Shown one piece after another: positions 1 through 8,507 of a stretch of 33,330 nucleotides of DNA. Source of the DNA: an uncultured Rhodobacterales bacterium (lineage in GTDB: Bacteria; Pseudomonadota; Alphaproteobacteria; Rhodobacterales; Rhodobacteraceae); the NCBI GenBank assembly GCA_903845215.1, contig CAIMWI010000068.1, forward strand, positions 1 to 33,330, read 5' to 3'. Each line of letters starts with the position of its first letter. Within the stretch, counting starts at the first letter, position 1. The position numbers and the translations under genes were made by a program. Under the pieces are notes generated by a model. It was given only the letters and a program-made list of their open reading frames with translations. It did no database searches and was not told the DNA's origin.

Positions 1-614
1 GACACAAGGAAGGTCTTGAAGAAGAGATAAAGGTAAATTCGCTGCTTGTCGTCGCCCCGTTCCCATCCGGTTGCGGTCAACTTACGGTCGGCGGCGACCA
101 GATAGAAATCTGTGGTCCATTTTGACGCGGCGGATTCCATCCCATACCACAGCGCAGGCTCCCCCCATGCGGGGTCTAGCTTTAGCATCGCCTCTTTGAA
201 GGGCGGTTGCATATCGCCCGCCTCACGCGCACCTTTTTTGAACAGGCTGATGCTGCCGGGCACGGTGTAGTTGATGCGCGTTCCCGCCATGCCGGTGTTC
301 TTGTCGGCTTGCATTTGGGCAAGGTCTGTCACCAAGGCGGCAAAGGCGCCTTCGGGTGGGTTCATATGGTCAAACTCTGGGTTGGCGTGAAACCATGCGG
401 TCAAGGTTGGCGAGGATTTTGAGAACCCGTCATGCTCGACCGAGCGTTTCAACATATAGCCAATCGGGATCAAAAAGGTCAAAAGCACGAAGACCAGCAG
501 CGGAAAGACCAGCAAAAAGGCCTTGCGCTTTGAACGGGCCTGAGCGGCAACAAGCGCCTCGCGCAAGGGCCGGCCATCGGCGGTTTTCAAAAGCTCTGGT
601 GTGGCCGGGATCAT
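1..614 (-). CDS. ABC transporter permease, polyamine-type (3' end outside window)
   Basis: This is the N-terminal 204 residues of an inner-membrane permease that continues past the left edge. The start is ATG at 614. A basic N-terminus (residues about 25-35, RSKRKAF) is followed by one strong hydrophobic helix (about 34-53, FLLVFPLLVFVLLTFLIPIG). A long non-hydrophobic stretch then runs to the cut. In PotB/YdcU-type permeases of Rhodobacterales this stretch is a periplasmic insertion ahead of the binding-protein-dependent transport domain, which is not visible here. It is the third gene of a minus-strand set (ATPase, binding protein, permease), 70 bases after the binding protein stop. Substrate is inferred as a polyamine or related small cation from the neighbours only. 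The family is likely; the exact substrate is unknown. Confidence 0.8.
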   Translation of the reverse strand, partial: MIPATPELLKTADGRPLREALVAAQARSKRKAFLLVFPLLVFVLLTFLIPIGYMLKRSVEHDGFSKSSPTLTAWFHANPEFDHMNPPEGAFAALVTDLAQMQADKNTGMAGTRINYTVPGSISLFKKGAREAGDMQPPFKEAMLKLDPAWGEPALWYGMESAASKWTTDFYLVAADRKLTATGWERGDDKQRIYLYLFFKTFLV

Positions 615-638
615 GCCGCGCTCCTTTTTGTGCAAATT

Positions 639-664
639 GGGCGCGGAGATTTCCCCCCGCGCCC
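639..664 (-). other. GC-rich stem-loop between binding protein and permease genes
   Basis: A perfect 8-bp stem (GGGCGCGG with CCGCGCCC) closes a 10-nt loop in the 70-base gap between the binding protein and permease. On the minus strand no T-run follows. It fits an mRNA-stabilising or attenuating hairpin that would leave more binding protein than permease message, as is common for periplasmic binding protein genes. The function is inferred. Confidence 0.6.
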
Positions 665-684
665 TGCTTTGGGCTTTGGCCCGA

Positions 685-1755
685 TTATTGCGCCAACCAA
701 GCTTGGAAGCGCTCGTTCAGTTCTGCGTCTTTGTCGACCCAGAATTCTGCCGATGAGAGCAAAGCGTTGGTCAGGTTTGCAGGCGCGGTCGGCAGGTGCG
801 GTGCCATCACGGTCTTGCCATCTTTGTAGATGATCTCTTCAACCATCGACGACTTGCGTGCCGGGCCGTAAGAGATTTGCTGTGCCGAAGCCCGCAGGCC
901 TTCGGTCGATGTGGCGAAAGCGATGAATTCCATCGCATCGGCCATGTTCGGCGCGCCCTTCGGAACAACGAACATTTCGTTTTCATAGACCTGACCATCC
1001 CAAACGATCTGGAAGGGCTTGCCTTCGTTCATCGCAGCGGCGAACAGACGGCCGTTGTAAGCGGTGGTCATGACAACTTCGCCGTCCGCCAAAAGCTGCG
1101 GAGCCTGCGAGCCTGCTTCCCACCAAACAACTTCCGACTTGATGCTGTCGAGTTTCGCGAAAGCGCGGTCAACACCCTCGGGGGTCGACAAAGTCGCGTA
1201 GACGTCACCAACCGGCACGCCGTCACCGATCAAAGCGAATTCCAGAACGGCCTTAGCACCTTTGCGCAGGCCACGCTTGCCGGGGAACTTTTCCAGATCG
1301 AAGAAGTCGGCAGCCGTCGCCGGAGCTTCGCCGGTGAACTTGGACGAGTCATAGCCGTAAACGTTGGCCCAGATGTCGGTCGACACTGCGCATTCGGTCA
1401 CAGCGCCAGCCAAGAAGTCTTCAGCGGCAGGGGTGCCGTCCGAGCCGGCGGGCAAAGAGGCGATGTTGATCGGCTCTAGCACGCCTTCGTCGCAAAGACG
1501 AATACCGTCGGCATATTCAACCGAGGCCACGTCAACAGTGACGTTGCCAGCTTCGACCATCGCCTTGATCGCCGGAGCGGGGTTGTCGCTGTCGACCATG
1601 ATCGTCGCTTTGCCGGTGGCCGCAACGAAGGGCTTCACAAAGGCTTCGGTTTGGGCTTCGCCATAAGCACCGCCCCACGACATCACCGTGATGTCGGCGT
1701 TTGCCGCAAAGGCAAAGCCGGTCAGCGCGGTGGACAGAATTAGGATCTTCTTCAT
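685..1755 (-). CDS. Periplasmic polyamine-type ABC substrate-binding protein
   Basis: A 356-residue extracytoplasmic binding protein of the PotD/YdcS (SBP_bac_8-like) type. A classic Sec signal peptide (MKKILILSTALTGFAFA-ANA) ends around residue 20. The mature protein opens with DITVMSWGGAYGEAQ, the W-G-G-x-Y pattern usual at the N-terminus of spermidine/putrescine binding proteins. I chose ATG at 1755 over an in-frame ATG at 1767 because GGAGAG sits 5-6 bases upstream of 1755 and because the signal peptide starts there. It lies between the ATPase gene (77-base gap) and the permease gene (70-base gap) on the same strand. The ligand is probably a polyamine or a related cationic compound; the sequence alone does not settle which. 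Confidence 0.88.
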   Translation of the reverse strand: MKKILILSTALTGFAFAANADITVMSWGGAYGEAQTEAFVKPFVAATGKATIMVDSDNPAPAIKAMVEAGNVTVDVASVEYADGIRLCDEGVLEPINIASLPAGSDGTPAAEDFLAGAVTECAVSTDIWANVYGYDSSKFTGEAPATAADFFDLEKFPGKRGLRKGAKAVLEFALIGDGVPVGDVYATLSTPEGVDRAFAKLDSIKSEVVWWEAGSQAPQLLADGEVVMTTAYNGRLFAAAMNEGKPFQIVWDGQVYENEMFVVPKGAPNMADAMEFIAFATSTEGLRASAQQISYGPARKSSMVEEIIYKDGKTVMAPHLPTAPANLTNALLSSAEFWVDKDAELNERFQAWLAQ

Positions 1756-1802
1756 GCAACTCTCCATGTTGTACGCTAGTTTGGTTTCTTGCAGTTCAGT
1801 TT

Positions 1803-1830
1803 CTTGGCAGCCAAGTGTTCAACGACACTT
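1803..1830 (-). other. Two overlapping hairpins after the ATPase gene
   Basis: CTTGG-CAG-CCAAG (1803-1815) and AAGTGT-N6-ACACTT (1813-1830) are both perfect and share bases 1813-1815, so they cannot form together. They begin directly after the ATPase stop at 1832 and precede the binding protein gene. There is no T-run, so a simple terminator is unlikely. A role in message processing or expression balance is an inference. Confidence 0.4.
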
Positions 1831-1831
1831 C

Positions 1832-2959
1832 TCAAGGGTCAAGCGCACGGGCATCTTGAGGATGCCAGCCGACCTTGATCTTTTCGCCCGGCACAAGGAC
1901 ACGCTGGCCTTGGGCGTTGCGGGCTTTGATGACGAAATCTTCTGATCCGGCAACGCGCAGGCGCGTGCGAAACAAATCGCCCATGTAGATGAATTCCAGA
2001 ACCTCTGCGTCGATCGTATGCACGCCTGCGGGCATCATCTCGGGCTTGAATTCCACGCGTTCGGGGCGAATGGACACGACGGTATTGGCGCCGATCGTGG
2101 TGACATTGACGGGGGTCGCGTCAATCACCTCTCCGGTCGCCAGCCGTACAAGACAGCGCCCGCCGCTGATACCTTCAATAACCCCCGGCAAGCGGTTGTT
2201 TTCGCCGATAAATTGCGCGACAAAGCTGTTGTCGGGGCGTTCGTACAGGTCTTGCGGCGTGGCCAGCTGCTGGATGCGGCCATCGTTGAAGACGGCGACA
2301 CGGTCCGACATGGTCAGCGCTTCGCCCTGATCGTGGGTGACGTAAACCACCGTTATACCAAGGCTTTCGTGCAGGTGCTTGATTTCAAACTGCATATGCT
2401 CGCGCAGTTGCTTATCCAAGGCCCCCAAGGGTTCGTCCATCAAGACCAAGGCCGGATCAAACACCAAGGCCCGCGCCAAGGCGATGCGCTGCTGCTGGCC
2501 ACCCGACAGCTGTGCTGGACGCCGGTTTAGAAAGGCCCCCATCTGCACCATATCCAAGGCGCGTTTCACCTTGGCTTCGCGCTGGTCACGGGCCATGCCG
2601 CGCACTTCCAGCGGGAAGGACAGGTTTTCGCCCACTGTCATATGCGGAAAAAGCGCATAGTTCTGAAACACCATCCCGATGCCACGCTTGTGCGGCGGCA
2701 CTTGGTTGATCGGGCGGCCATCAAGGGTGATCCCGCCGTGCGTGGCCGTTTCAAACCCAGCCAGCATCATCAGGCAGGTGGTCTTGCCCGACCCCGACGG
2801 CCCCAACATCGTCAGAAACTCGCCCTTGCCAATGGCGAGGTTCAAATCCTTCACGACCAGCGACACGCCATCGTAGCTTTTTTGCACATGATCGAACACC
2901 ACAAAGGCATCCCTTGCGCTCTTCTTGCCACCCAGTTGAGCGCCAGACTGTGTCACCAT
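1832..2959 (-). CDS. ABC transporter ATP-binding protein, PotA-like
   Basis: A 375-residue cytoplasmic ATPase that powers the importer encoded by the next two genes. Visible motifs: Walker A GPSGSGKTT (53-61), Q-loop in VFQNYALFPH (98-106), signature LSGGQQQR (151-158), Walker B LVLMDEP (171-177) and H-loop His209. The last 110-120 residues look like the TOBE regulatory domain of the spermidine/putrescine and iron(III) class. Length is typical for PotA (about 350-380). The start ATG at 2959 has GGGGAG four bases upstream. It is the first gene of the visible minus-strand cluster, so the promoter should lie in 2960-3319. Family is certain; substrate class (polyamine) is inferred from the neighbouring binding protein. 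Confidence 0.9.
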   Translation of the reverse strand: MVTQSGAQLGGKKSARDAFVVFDHVQKSYDGVSLVVKDLNLAIGKGEFLTMLGPSGSGKTTCLMMLAGFETATHGGITLDGRPINQVPPHKRGIGMVFQNYALFPHMTVGENLSFPLEVRGMARDQREAKVKRALDMVQMGAFLNRRPAQLSGGQQQRIALARALVFDPALVLMDEPLGALDKQLREHMQFEIKHLHESLGITVVYVTHDQGEALTMSDRVAVFNDGRIQQLATPQDLYERPDNSFVAQFIGENNRLPGVIEGISGGRCLVRLATGEVIDATPVNVTTIGANTVVSIRPERVEFKPEMMPAGVHTIDAEVLEFIYMGDLFRTRLRVAGSEDFVIKARNAQGQRVLVPGEKIKVGWHPQDARALDP

Positions 2960-3319
2960 CTTCTCCCCATCGTCCTGGCCGTTTGCCGACCTTCTTCCTT
3001 ACAAGTTAAGCCGTTGCCTAACCTGATTGCAATTGGCTTACCATCCTTCAAGGCTAGCCATGGCAGATGCCCATAAATCGGTCTTTTTGCGCCGAATTTG
3101 CCACCGGGAACGCCAAATCGATGAGAAACTAGGCGATTGGCGCGCGGTGGGGTTCAAATCTTTGCCCGATTGCAAACAATCCTTTCGGCCATGCCGCGCG
3201 ATTCGGTGTCACACAAGGCTGCAACCGCCTCAAACGGCAGGGATAACACAGGACTGTCACGTCGTTGTCGCCCGAAGGCCTGCGGTATCGACATGGTTAT
3301 TTGGAAAACCCGGCCAGAT
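2960..3319. other. Non-coding stretch between ABC operon and tRNA-Leu
   Basis: About 360 bases without a convincing gene. It should contain the promoter of the ABC operon (reading left) and the tail of the tRNA-Leu transcript. One imperfect inverted repeat is visible: CGCCAAATCG at 3111-3120 pairs with CGATTGGCG at 3134-3142, with one bulged base. Short open frames here lack a ribosome site and recognisable motifs. I found no clear operator. Confidence 0.4.
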
Positions 3320-3406
3320 TGGTGCGGATGAAAGGACTCGAACCTTCACTCCGGTTAAGGAACAGCGACCTCAACGCTGCGCGTCTACCAATTCCGCCAC
3401 ATCCGC
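3320..3406 (-). tRNA. tRNA-Leu (anticodon GAG)
   Basis: An 87-nt class II tRNA with CCA encoded. Acceptor stem GCGGATG pairs with CATCCGC, followed by discriminator A and CCA (3320-3322 as TGG on plus). The D-arm carries GGCGGAATTGGTAGACGC, typical of leucine tRNAs. The anticodon stem CAGCG/CGCTG closes the loop TTGAGGT, giving anticodon GAG, which reads CUC and CUU. A variable arm is followed by the T-loop TTCGAGT. It stands alone, divergent from lipB. Confidence 0.96.
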
Positions 3407-3533
3407 ACTGATCCGGCTCGGGTGAACGCGTGATAGCGAAGGGCGTTGGCGAAGGAAAGGGGTATTGTGCGCCATAGACAGCGCAAATCCGCGTAACACT
3501 GGACGAAAGCGGCAAGGGGCGGTAATTGGGCCT

Positions 3534-4184
3534 ATGCCGCAGATCACCCACCTTACCGGCCTTGCGCCCTATGCTGAAACCTTGGCCGCGATGGAACAGC
3601 GCGTGGCGGCCATTGCCGCGGGCACGGCACCCGAAGCGGTTTGGCTTTTGGAACACCCGCCACTCTACACCGCAGGCACCTCGTCGCGGGTCGAGGATTT
3701 GACCGACCCCACCCGATTTCCTGTGTATGTCGCAGGGCGTGGCGGGCAGTATACCTACCACGGCCCCGGCCAACGGGTGGCCTATGTGATGCTGGATCTG
3801 AACCAACGCGGGCGTGATGTGCGCCAGTTTGTCTGCGCGCTAGAAGCTTGGGTGATCGGCACCTTGGCCATGTTTAACGTGAAAGGTGAACGCCGTGCTG
3901 GCCGCGTGGGAGTTTGGGTAACACGCCCTGACAAAGCCCCTAACCCGGACGGGTCGCTGCGCGAGGACAAAATCGCAGCCATCGGTGTCAAATTACGCCG
4001 CTGGGTCAGCTTTCATGGCATTTCGATCAATGTCGAACCCGACCTGAGCCATTTTTCCGGCATCGTGCCTTGCGGCATTCGCGACCACGGCGTCACCTCT
4101 TTGGTCGACCTGGGCTTGCCGGTCACAATGGCCGATCTGGACGCTGCCCTTTTGGCCGAATTTCCCCGCCATTTCCCCGCTTAG
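3534..4184 (+). CDS. lipB: Octanoyltransferase LipB (lipoyl-ACP: protein N-lipoyltransferase)
   Basis: A 216-residue enzyme that moves octanoyl from acyl carrier protein to lipoyl domains of 2-oxoacid dehydrogenases and the glycine cleavage H protein, the first step of lipoate synthesis in the cytoplasm. The family signature [13 protein letters not shown] is at 68-80. The catalytic lysine is seen as K146 in [10 protein letters not shown], followed by the RRWVSFHG block. The catalytic cysteine is C180 in IVPCGI. Length matches LipB (about 210-230). The ATG at 3534 was chosen because the conserved N-terminus starts there; upstream codons reach to a TTG at 3465 but look non-homologous. The ribosome site before 3534 is weak. 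lipA is not in the window. Confidence 0.93.
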   Translation: MPQITHLTGLAPYAETLAAMEQRVAAIAAGTAPEAVWLLEHPPLYTAGTSSRVEDLTDPTRFPVYVAGRGGQYTYHGPGQRVAYVMLDLNQRGRDVRQFVCALEAWVIGTLAMFNVKGERRAGRVGVWVTRPDKAPNPDGSLREDKIAAIGVKLRRWVSFHGISINVEPDLSHFSGIVPCGIRDHGVTSLVDLGLPVTMADLDAALLAEFPRHFPA

Positions 4185-4282
4185 CGCTGATCGCATTTGG
4201 GCAATAAACGACACAAGGTCGATTTCGGGATATGCACGCTTAGGCTGTGCCGTAAGGACATCTGCAAAAAAGTCACGCAAGC

Positions 4283-4318
4283 CTGACATTTTCTGGGCTT
4301 AGCCCCAAGTCTGACATT
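4283..4318. promoter_or_regulatory. Direct repeat with internal palindrome upstream of ctaD
   Basis: CTGACATT occurs at 4283-4290 and again at 4311-4318, 28 bases apart. Between them lies the palindrome GGGCT-T-AGCCC (4295-4305). The cluster is about 100 bases upstream of ctaD and could be a regulator binding site or part of the promoter. No known consensus was matched. Confidence 0.3.
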
Positions 4319-4415
4319 GCTCTGGACACGGGCTCAAACTAGATAAGGCTGCAATCGGGGCAGAGTCACCTTCGACCGCGCGCCGAACCTGACACGCAAT
4401 ACACGGGAGACGCCA

Positions 4416-6092
4416 ATGGCTGACGCAGCCCTCCATGGCCACGACCATGACCATGAGCACAAAGGGTTCTTTACCCGCTGGTTCATGTCGACGAACCACA
4501 AAGACATCGGGATCTTGTACCTGTTCACCGGCGGGCTTGTGGGCCTGATCTCGGTCATCTTCACCGTCTATATGCGGATGGAGTTGATGTATCCCGGCGT
4601 GCAGTACCTGTGCACCGAAGGCCTGCGCTTTGTGGCTGATGCCAGCACGACCTGCACGCCAGACGGCCACCAGTGGAATGTGATCATCACCGGACACGGC
4701 GTGTTGATGATGTTCTTTGTGGTGATCCCCGCCCTGTTCGGCGGCTTTGGCAACTACTTTATGCCGCTGCAAATCGGCGCGCCAGATATGGCGTTTCCGC
4801 GGATGAACAACCTATCTTACTGGATGTTTGTGGCTGGGGCTGCACTTGGCATCATGTCGGTCTTTGCGCCGGGCGGTGAAGGCGGCACGGGGGCGGGCGT
4901 GGGTTGGGTTCTTTACCCGCCGCTGTCGTCGAAAGAAGACGGCTATGCGATGGACCTTGCGATTTTCGCGGTTCACCTGTCGGGCGCCTCTTCGATCCTT
5001 GGCGCGATCAACATGATCACCACGTTCCTCAACATGCGTGCTCCAGGCATGACGATGCACAAGGTGCCGTTGTTTGCTTGGTCGATTTTTGTCACCGCTT
5101 GGCTGATCTTGCTGGCCTTGCCGGTTCTGGCCGGTGCGATCACCATGCTGCTGACCGACCGCAACTTTGGGACCACCTTCTTTGATCCCGCCGGTGGCGG
5201 CGACCCGATCTTGTACCAGCACATCTTGTGGTTCTTCGGCCATCCGGAAGTTTATATCATCGTGATCCCGGCCTTTGGCATCATCAGCCATGTGATTGCG
5301 ACCTTCTCGAAAAAGCCGGTGTTTGGCTATCTGCCGATGGTTTACGCCATGGTGGCCATCGGGGTGCTGGGCTTTGTTGTGTGGGCGCACCACATGTACA
5401 CAGTCGGCATGTCGCTGACCCAGCAAAGCTACTTTATGATGGCCACCATGGTCATCGCGGTTCCGACCGGTGTGAAGGTGTTTAGCTGGATCGCCACAAT
5501 GTGGGGCGGGTCGATCGAGTTCAAGACGCCCATGCTTTGGGCCTTTGGCTTTCTGTTCTTGTTCACTGTCGGCGGCGTGACGGGGATTATGCTGTCCCAA
5601 GCGCCGGTCGACCGGATGTATCACGACACCTATTATGTCGTAGCGCACTTTCACTATGTGATGAGCTTGGGCGCGGTCTTTGGCATCTTTGCCGGCATCT
5701 ACTTCTGGTTTGGCAAGATGTCAGGCCGCGAGTATCCCGAATGGGCGGGCAAGCTGCACTTCTGGGCGATGTTCATCGGTGCCAACCTGACCTTCTTCCC
5801 GCAACACTTCCTCGGCCGTCAGGGCATGCCACGCCGCTATATCGACTATCCGGAAGCCTTTGCCTACTGGAACGAAATCTCGTCTTATGGTGCGTTCCTA
5901 AGCTTTGCTTCGTTCGTATTCTTCCTGGTCATGATCTTCTACGCGATGTTCTTCGGTAAAAAGATCACTGTTAACAACTACTGGAACAAATACGCCGACA
6001 CGCTGGAATGGACCCTGCCCTGCCCGCCGCCCGAACATACGTTCGAGCAACTGCCCAAGCGGGAAGACTGGGACCACGCGCACAATCATTAA
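4416..6092 (+). CDS. ctaD: Cytochrome c oxidase subunit I (aa3-type)
   Basis: A 558-residue inner-membrane catalytic subunit of the haem-copper oxidase that reduces O2 and pumps protons. Twelve membrane helices are expected. Key blocks are visible: [12 protein letters not shown] near the N-terminus; [13 protein letters not shown] with the CuB His, the D-channel Glu and the cross-linked Tyr in the same helix; [10 protein letters not shown] with two CuB histidines; and [11 protein letters not shown] with the haem a and a3 histidines. A His-rich N-terminal tail ([10 protein letters not shown]) precedes the first helix. The start ATG has GGGAGA a few bases upstream. It stands alone with its own strong terminator; other subunits (II, III, assembly factors) are not in the window, as is usual for ctaD in this group. 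Confidence 0.97.
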   Translation: MADAALHGHDHDHEHKGFFTRWFMSTNHKDIGILYLFTGGLVGLISVIFTVYMRMELMYPGVQYLCTEGLRFVADASTTCTPDGHQWNVIITGHGVLMMFFVVIPALFGGFGNYFMPLQIGAPDMAFPRMNNLSYWMFVAGAALGIMSVFAPGGEGGTGAGVGWVLYPPLSSKEDGYAMDLAIFAVHLSGASSILGAINMITTFLNMRAPGMTMHKVPLFAWSIFVTAWLILLALPVLAGAITMLLTDRNFGTTFFDPAGGGDPILYQHILWFFGHPEVYIIVIPAFGIISHVIATFSKKPVFGYLPMVYAMVAIGVLGFVVWAHHMYTVGMSLTQQSYFMMATMVIAVPTGVKVFSWIATMWGGSIEFKTPMLWAFGFLFLFTVGGVTGIMLSQAPVDRMYHDTYYVVAHFHYVMSLGAVFGIFAGIYFWFGKMSGREYPEWAGKLHFWAMFIGANLTFFPQHFLGRQGMPRRYIDYPEAFAYWNEISSYGAFLSFASFVFFLVMIFYAMFFGKKITVNNYWNKYADTLEWTLPCPPPEHTFEQLPKREDWDHAHNH

Positions 6093-6096
6093 GATC

Positions 6097-6123
6097 AAAG
6101 GCCCCGGGAAACCGGGGCCTTTT
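6097..6123 (+). terminator. Rho-independent terminator of ctaD
   Basis: Perfect 11-bp stem AAAGGCCCCGG / CCGGGGCCTTT with a GAAA tetraloop, running into a T stretch, starting five bases after the ctaD stop. One of the clearest terminators in the window. Confidence 0.95.
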
Positions 6124-6237
6124 GCTTTAGGGGGTGGTCACGCCTTCCTTCCACGGTCACAAAACTTTGGGCGTGCCATCACACAGGCGTCACGCCGTCA
6201 CGTCATCCTGAACGCCCATTACAGGCATAAGGATTTT

Positions 6238-7179
6238 ATGATGCTGCGCACAACTCTTCTGGCCACCGTGGCCGCTTTGGCCGGTCTTGTGGCCCACGCC
6301 GAGCCCTTTACCTTCGTCGCCATGGGCGACACCGCTTATGGCGATCCGGCAGAGGTTTATCCGCAATTTGAAGCCCTGATCAAAGCCGTCAACGAACATG
6401 CCCCGCTCATCGTTCTTCATGTCGGGGATATCAAGTCTGGCTCGACCCCCTGCTCGGACGAGAATCTGCTGGCACAACTGGCCTATTTGAACAGCCTTTC
6501 GGCACCGGTTCTTTATTCCATTGGCGACAATGAATGGACAGACTGCCACCGCAAGAAGGCAGGCGCCTTCGACCCGTTGGAACGTCTGGCCTTCCTGCGC
6601 AAAAATTTCTTTGCCGCTCCCACCACACTTGGCGCGGTCAAATCACAGGTCGCCTCGCAGGCCGCTGATGGCTATCCTGAAAACACCCGTTTGGTGGTGC
6701 AGGATGTGACCTTTGTCACGGCACATGTCCCCGGTTCAAACAACAATTTTCAAATCCGTGACATCACCGCTGTCAGCGAGTTCATGGCCCGTGATGCCGC
6801 CAATGTAAAATGGCTGGAAGACAGCTTTTCCGCCGCAAAACAATCCAAGGCGCTGGTTTTGGGCATTCAAGCCAATATCTTCGAATCCAATTGGAATACC
6901 GCCGGCGACGAAACTTGGGAGCCCCATTCAGGCTTTGCGAATTTTGGGGCCAAGTTGATCGAACTGTCGGCTGCTTTCGGCAAGCCGGTTTTGTTGGTTT
7001 ACGGCGACAGCCATGTCTACAGCCAGACACGTCCCTTCCCGATGGGCGCCCCGAACGTGCTTGCCCTAGAGGTTCCCGGCGAGGCGCGGATGGATGCTGT
7101 TGAAATCACCGTCGATACCGCGACTTCGGGCGTTTTCTCTGCCGCTTTGATTGTGAACCCGGCTTTGGTTCAGCCCTAA
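6238..7179 (+). CDS. Secreted calcineurin-like metallophosphoesterase
   Basis: A 313-residue protein with a Sec signal peptide (about 1-21, ending AHA) and a metallophosphoesterase layout. Metal-site blocks appear in order: GDTAYGD (30-36), VGDIKSG (62-68), IGDNEWTDC (95-103), AHVPGSNNN (162-170) and GDSH (256-259). The pattern fits a two-metal calcineurin-like fold exported to the periplasm. The substrate is unknown: phosphomonoester or diester hydrolysis is inferred from the family. The ATG at 6238 follows AAGGA with about five bases spacing; ATG at 6241 is an equally possible start two residues... one residue shorter. It is a single-gene unit between two terminators, so neighbours give no functional hint. 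Confidence 0.78.
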   Translation: MMLRTTLLATVAALAGLVAHAEPFTFVAMGDTAYGDPAEVYPQFEALIKAVNEHAPLIVLHVGDIKSGSTPCSDENLLAQLAYLNSLSAPVLYSIGDNEWTDCHRKKAGAFDPLERLAFLRKNFFAAPTTLGAVKSQVASQAADGYPENTRLVVQDVTFVTAHVPGSNNNFQIRDITAVSEFMARDAANVKWLEDSFSAAKQSKALVLGIQANIFESNWNTAGDETWEPHSGFANFGAKLIELSAAFGKPVLLVYGDSHVYSQTRPFPMGAPNVLALEVPGEARMDAVEITVDTATSGVFSAALIVNPALVQP

Positions 7180-7196
7180 TCCTGCGCAGGCTATGA

Positions 7197-7224
7197 AAAG
7201 GCGTGCGAAGGCCCGCCTTTTTTT
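7197..7224 (+). terminator. Rho-independent terminator after the phosphoesterase gene
   Basis: Stem AAAGGCG (7197-7203) with CGCCTTT (7214-7220), extendable inward by GC/GC around one mismatch to a GAAG loop, followed by seven T in total. It lies 17 bases after the stop codon. Confidence 0.9.
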
Positions 7225-7280
7225 CTTTGACATCGGGCTTGGAAGCGGCGATCTGCGGGCTAAGATTGATCAAAGCTTAG

Positions 7281-7778
7281 ATGGTCACAATGCCTTACCA
7301 ATGGTCGCCCTCGCACCCATCCGCACCGCAACGCGTCACACTTTGGGCGCACCAATCGCTTAGCCCCAAAGGGTTTGTAGGTTTTGTGGGCGTCACAGCC
7401 GCAATGCTGGCTTTGCCTTTGATCACGCAGATCGGCCATCCCGGATTATGGGTGCTGCTTCCCTGTCTGCTGGCGGCCCTTGGCGGAGTTTGGGTGGCGC
7501 TGGCGCGCAATGCGCAAGATCGCGGTGTCATCGAGGAACTGGTGCTAACGGCAGATAAGGTGACCTTGACCCGCCACAGCCCGCGTGGCCAGCGGCAGGA
7601 CTGGCAGGCCAATCCCCATTGGCTGCGCCTGACACTGCATGAAACGGGCGGGCCTGTGCCGAAATATCTGACTTTGTCAGGCGGCGATCGGGTGGTGGAA
7701 TTGGGGGCGTTTTTGACCGAAGGTGAGCGGATCACCCTGAAAGAAAGCATCGAGCGGCAATTGCTGCAGATGCGCTAG
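7281..7778 (+). CDS. DUF2244 family integral membrane protein
   Basis: A 165-residue protein with two hydrophobic helices (roughly residues 32-52 and 56-74) followed by a soluble C-terminal half. The pattern WSPSHPSAPQ / LTLWAHQSLSPKGF at the N-terminus and the helical hairpin followed by a basic loop match the DUF2244 family widespread in alphaproteobacteria. The function is unknown. The start is uncertain: ATG at 7281 or 7290; neither has a clear Shine-Dalgarno site. It is convergent with the yqeY-like gene, with a large inverted repeat in between. Confidence 0.72.
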   Translation: MVTMPYQWSPSHPSAPQRVTLWAHQSLSPKGFVGFVGVTAAMLALPLITQIGHPGLWVLLPCLLAALGGVWVALARNAQDRGVIEELVLTADKVTLTRHSPRGQRQDWQANPHWLRLTLHETGGPVPKYLTLSGGDRVVELGAFLTEGERITLKESIERQLLQMR

Positions 7779-7792
7779 GCGCGGTGGCGTTG

Positions 7793-7833
7793 CGCCAAGG
7801 TCCGGAGCGCTGCGCGCCCTGCAGACCTTGGCG
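7793..7833. terminator. Long inverted repeat between convergent genes
   Basis: CGCCAAGGTC (7793-7802) and GACCTTGGCG (7824-7833) are perfect 10-bp arms; the GC-rich interior can pair further. It lies between the stops of two convergent genes. A bidirectional transcription stop is the natural reading, although neither side has a good T-run. Confidence 0.6.
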
Positions 7834-7842
7834 TTATATTTG

Positions 7843-7869
7843 GGCACATATGAAAGACGGGTGCGCAGG
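7843..7869. repeat. Possible degenerate copy of a small intergenic repeat
   Basis: GGCACATAT followed by a G-rich GGGTGC stretch resembles the start of the element at 21050-21086. It is too short and diverged to be sure; see the repeats at 21050 and 28769. Confidence 0.25.
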
Positions 7870-7871
7870 CT

Positions 7872-8324
7872 TTAGGCAAGGCGGGCTTTGATAAGCGCAC
7901 CGACCGAGCCAAAATCCATGGATCCGGTGTATTTCGTCTTAAGAACCGCCATCACACGTCCCATGTCTTTGACCGAGGTGGCGCCAACGTCAGCCACGGC
8001 GGCGAGGATGGCGGCTTCAACCTCGGCCGGGGTGAGTTGTTTGGGCAGGAACTCTTCGATCACTTTGATCTCGGCCGTTTCTTTATCAGCCAGATCTTGG
8101 CGCGCACCCTCAAGATAAACTTTCACCGATTCTTGGCGCTGCTTGACCATTTTGGCCAGAACGGCCAATTCATCTGCGTCGCTGATGGCCGTGCCTTCGC
8201 CGCGCAGGGCGATCTCACGCTCTTTTATCCCGTTCAGAATCAGCCGCAGTGCGGACAGGCGATCTGCCGCTTTGGCCTTCATCGCCTCTTTGATTTGGCC
8301 CATCAGATCGTCACGCAGTGCCAT
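7872..8324 (-). CDS. GatB/YqeY domain protein
   Basis: A 150-residue cytoplasmic protein of the YqeY family, related to the C-terminal tRNA-binding domain of GatB. Seen: N-terminal MALRDDLMGQIKEAMKAK, the RLSALRLILNGIKEREI block, the EIKVIEEFLPKQLTP segment and the DMGRVMAVLKTKYTGSMDFG block, all in family order. A role in tRNA-dependent amidation or translation quality is only suggested by homology to GatB. The start ATG at 8324 (not an upstream TTG-type extension to 8381) has a G-run ribosome site and begins exactly at the family N-terminus. It is divergent from carA across 183 bases. Confidence 0.88.
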   Translation of the reverse strand: MALRDDLMGQIKEAMKAKAADRLSALRLILNGIKEREIALRGEGTAISDADELAVLAKMVKQRQESVKVYLEGARQDLADKETAEIKVIEEFLPKQLTPAEVEAAILAAVADVGATSVKDMGRVMAVLKTKYTGSMDFGSVGALIKARLA

Positions 8325-8507
8325 TTTAGCCCCCCATTTACGCTTTGGGATCACCTTATCTGTCACAGCCGCGTCACGCAACCAAGGCGCACAAAATCAA
8401 CCCTCTGAAATCACGGCATATTCTTAAATGCGCGTCACCTTGACCCCACAGGCCACAGCCCTTAGGTTCCCCCCGTTTGCCGCCCCCCGCCCTTTGGAGT
8501 AGCCCCT

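Noticed and set aside
796..1479. Plus-strand frame of 227 codons opposite the ABC binding protein
   Set aside because: Antisense shadow of a well supported periplasmic binding protein with signal peptide.
4812..5654. Long open frame (280 codons) on the minus strand opposite ctaD
   Set aside because: It is the complement of a certain oxidase gene, rich in His, Arg, Asp and Gln as expected of an antisense frame in GC-rich DNA, and has no motif or ribosome site.
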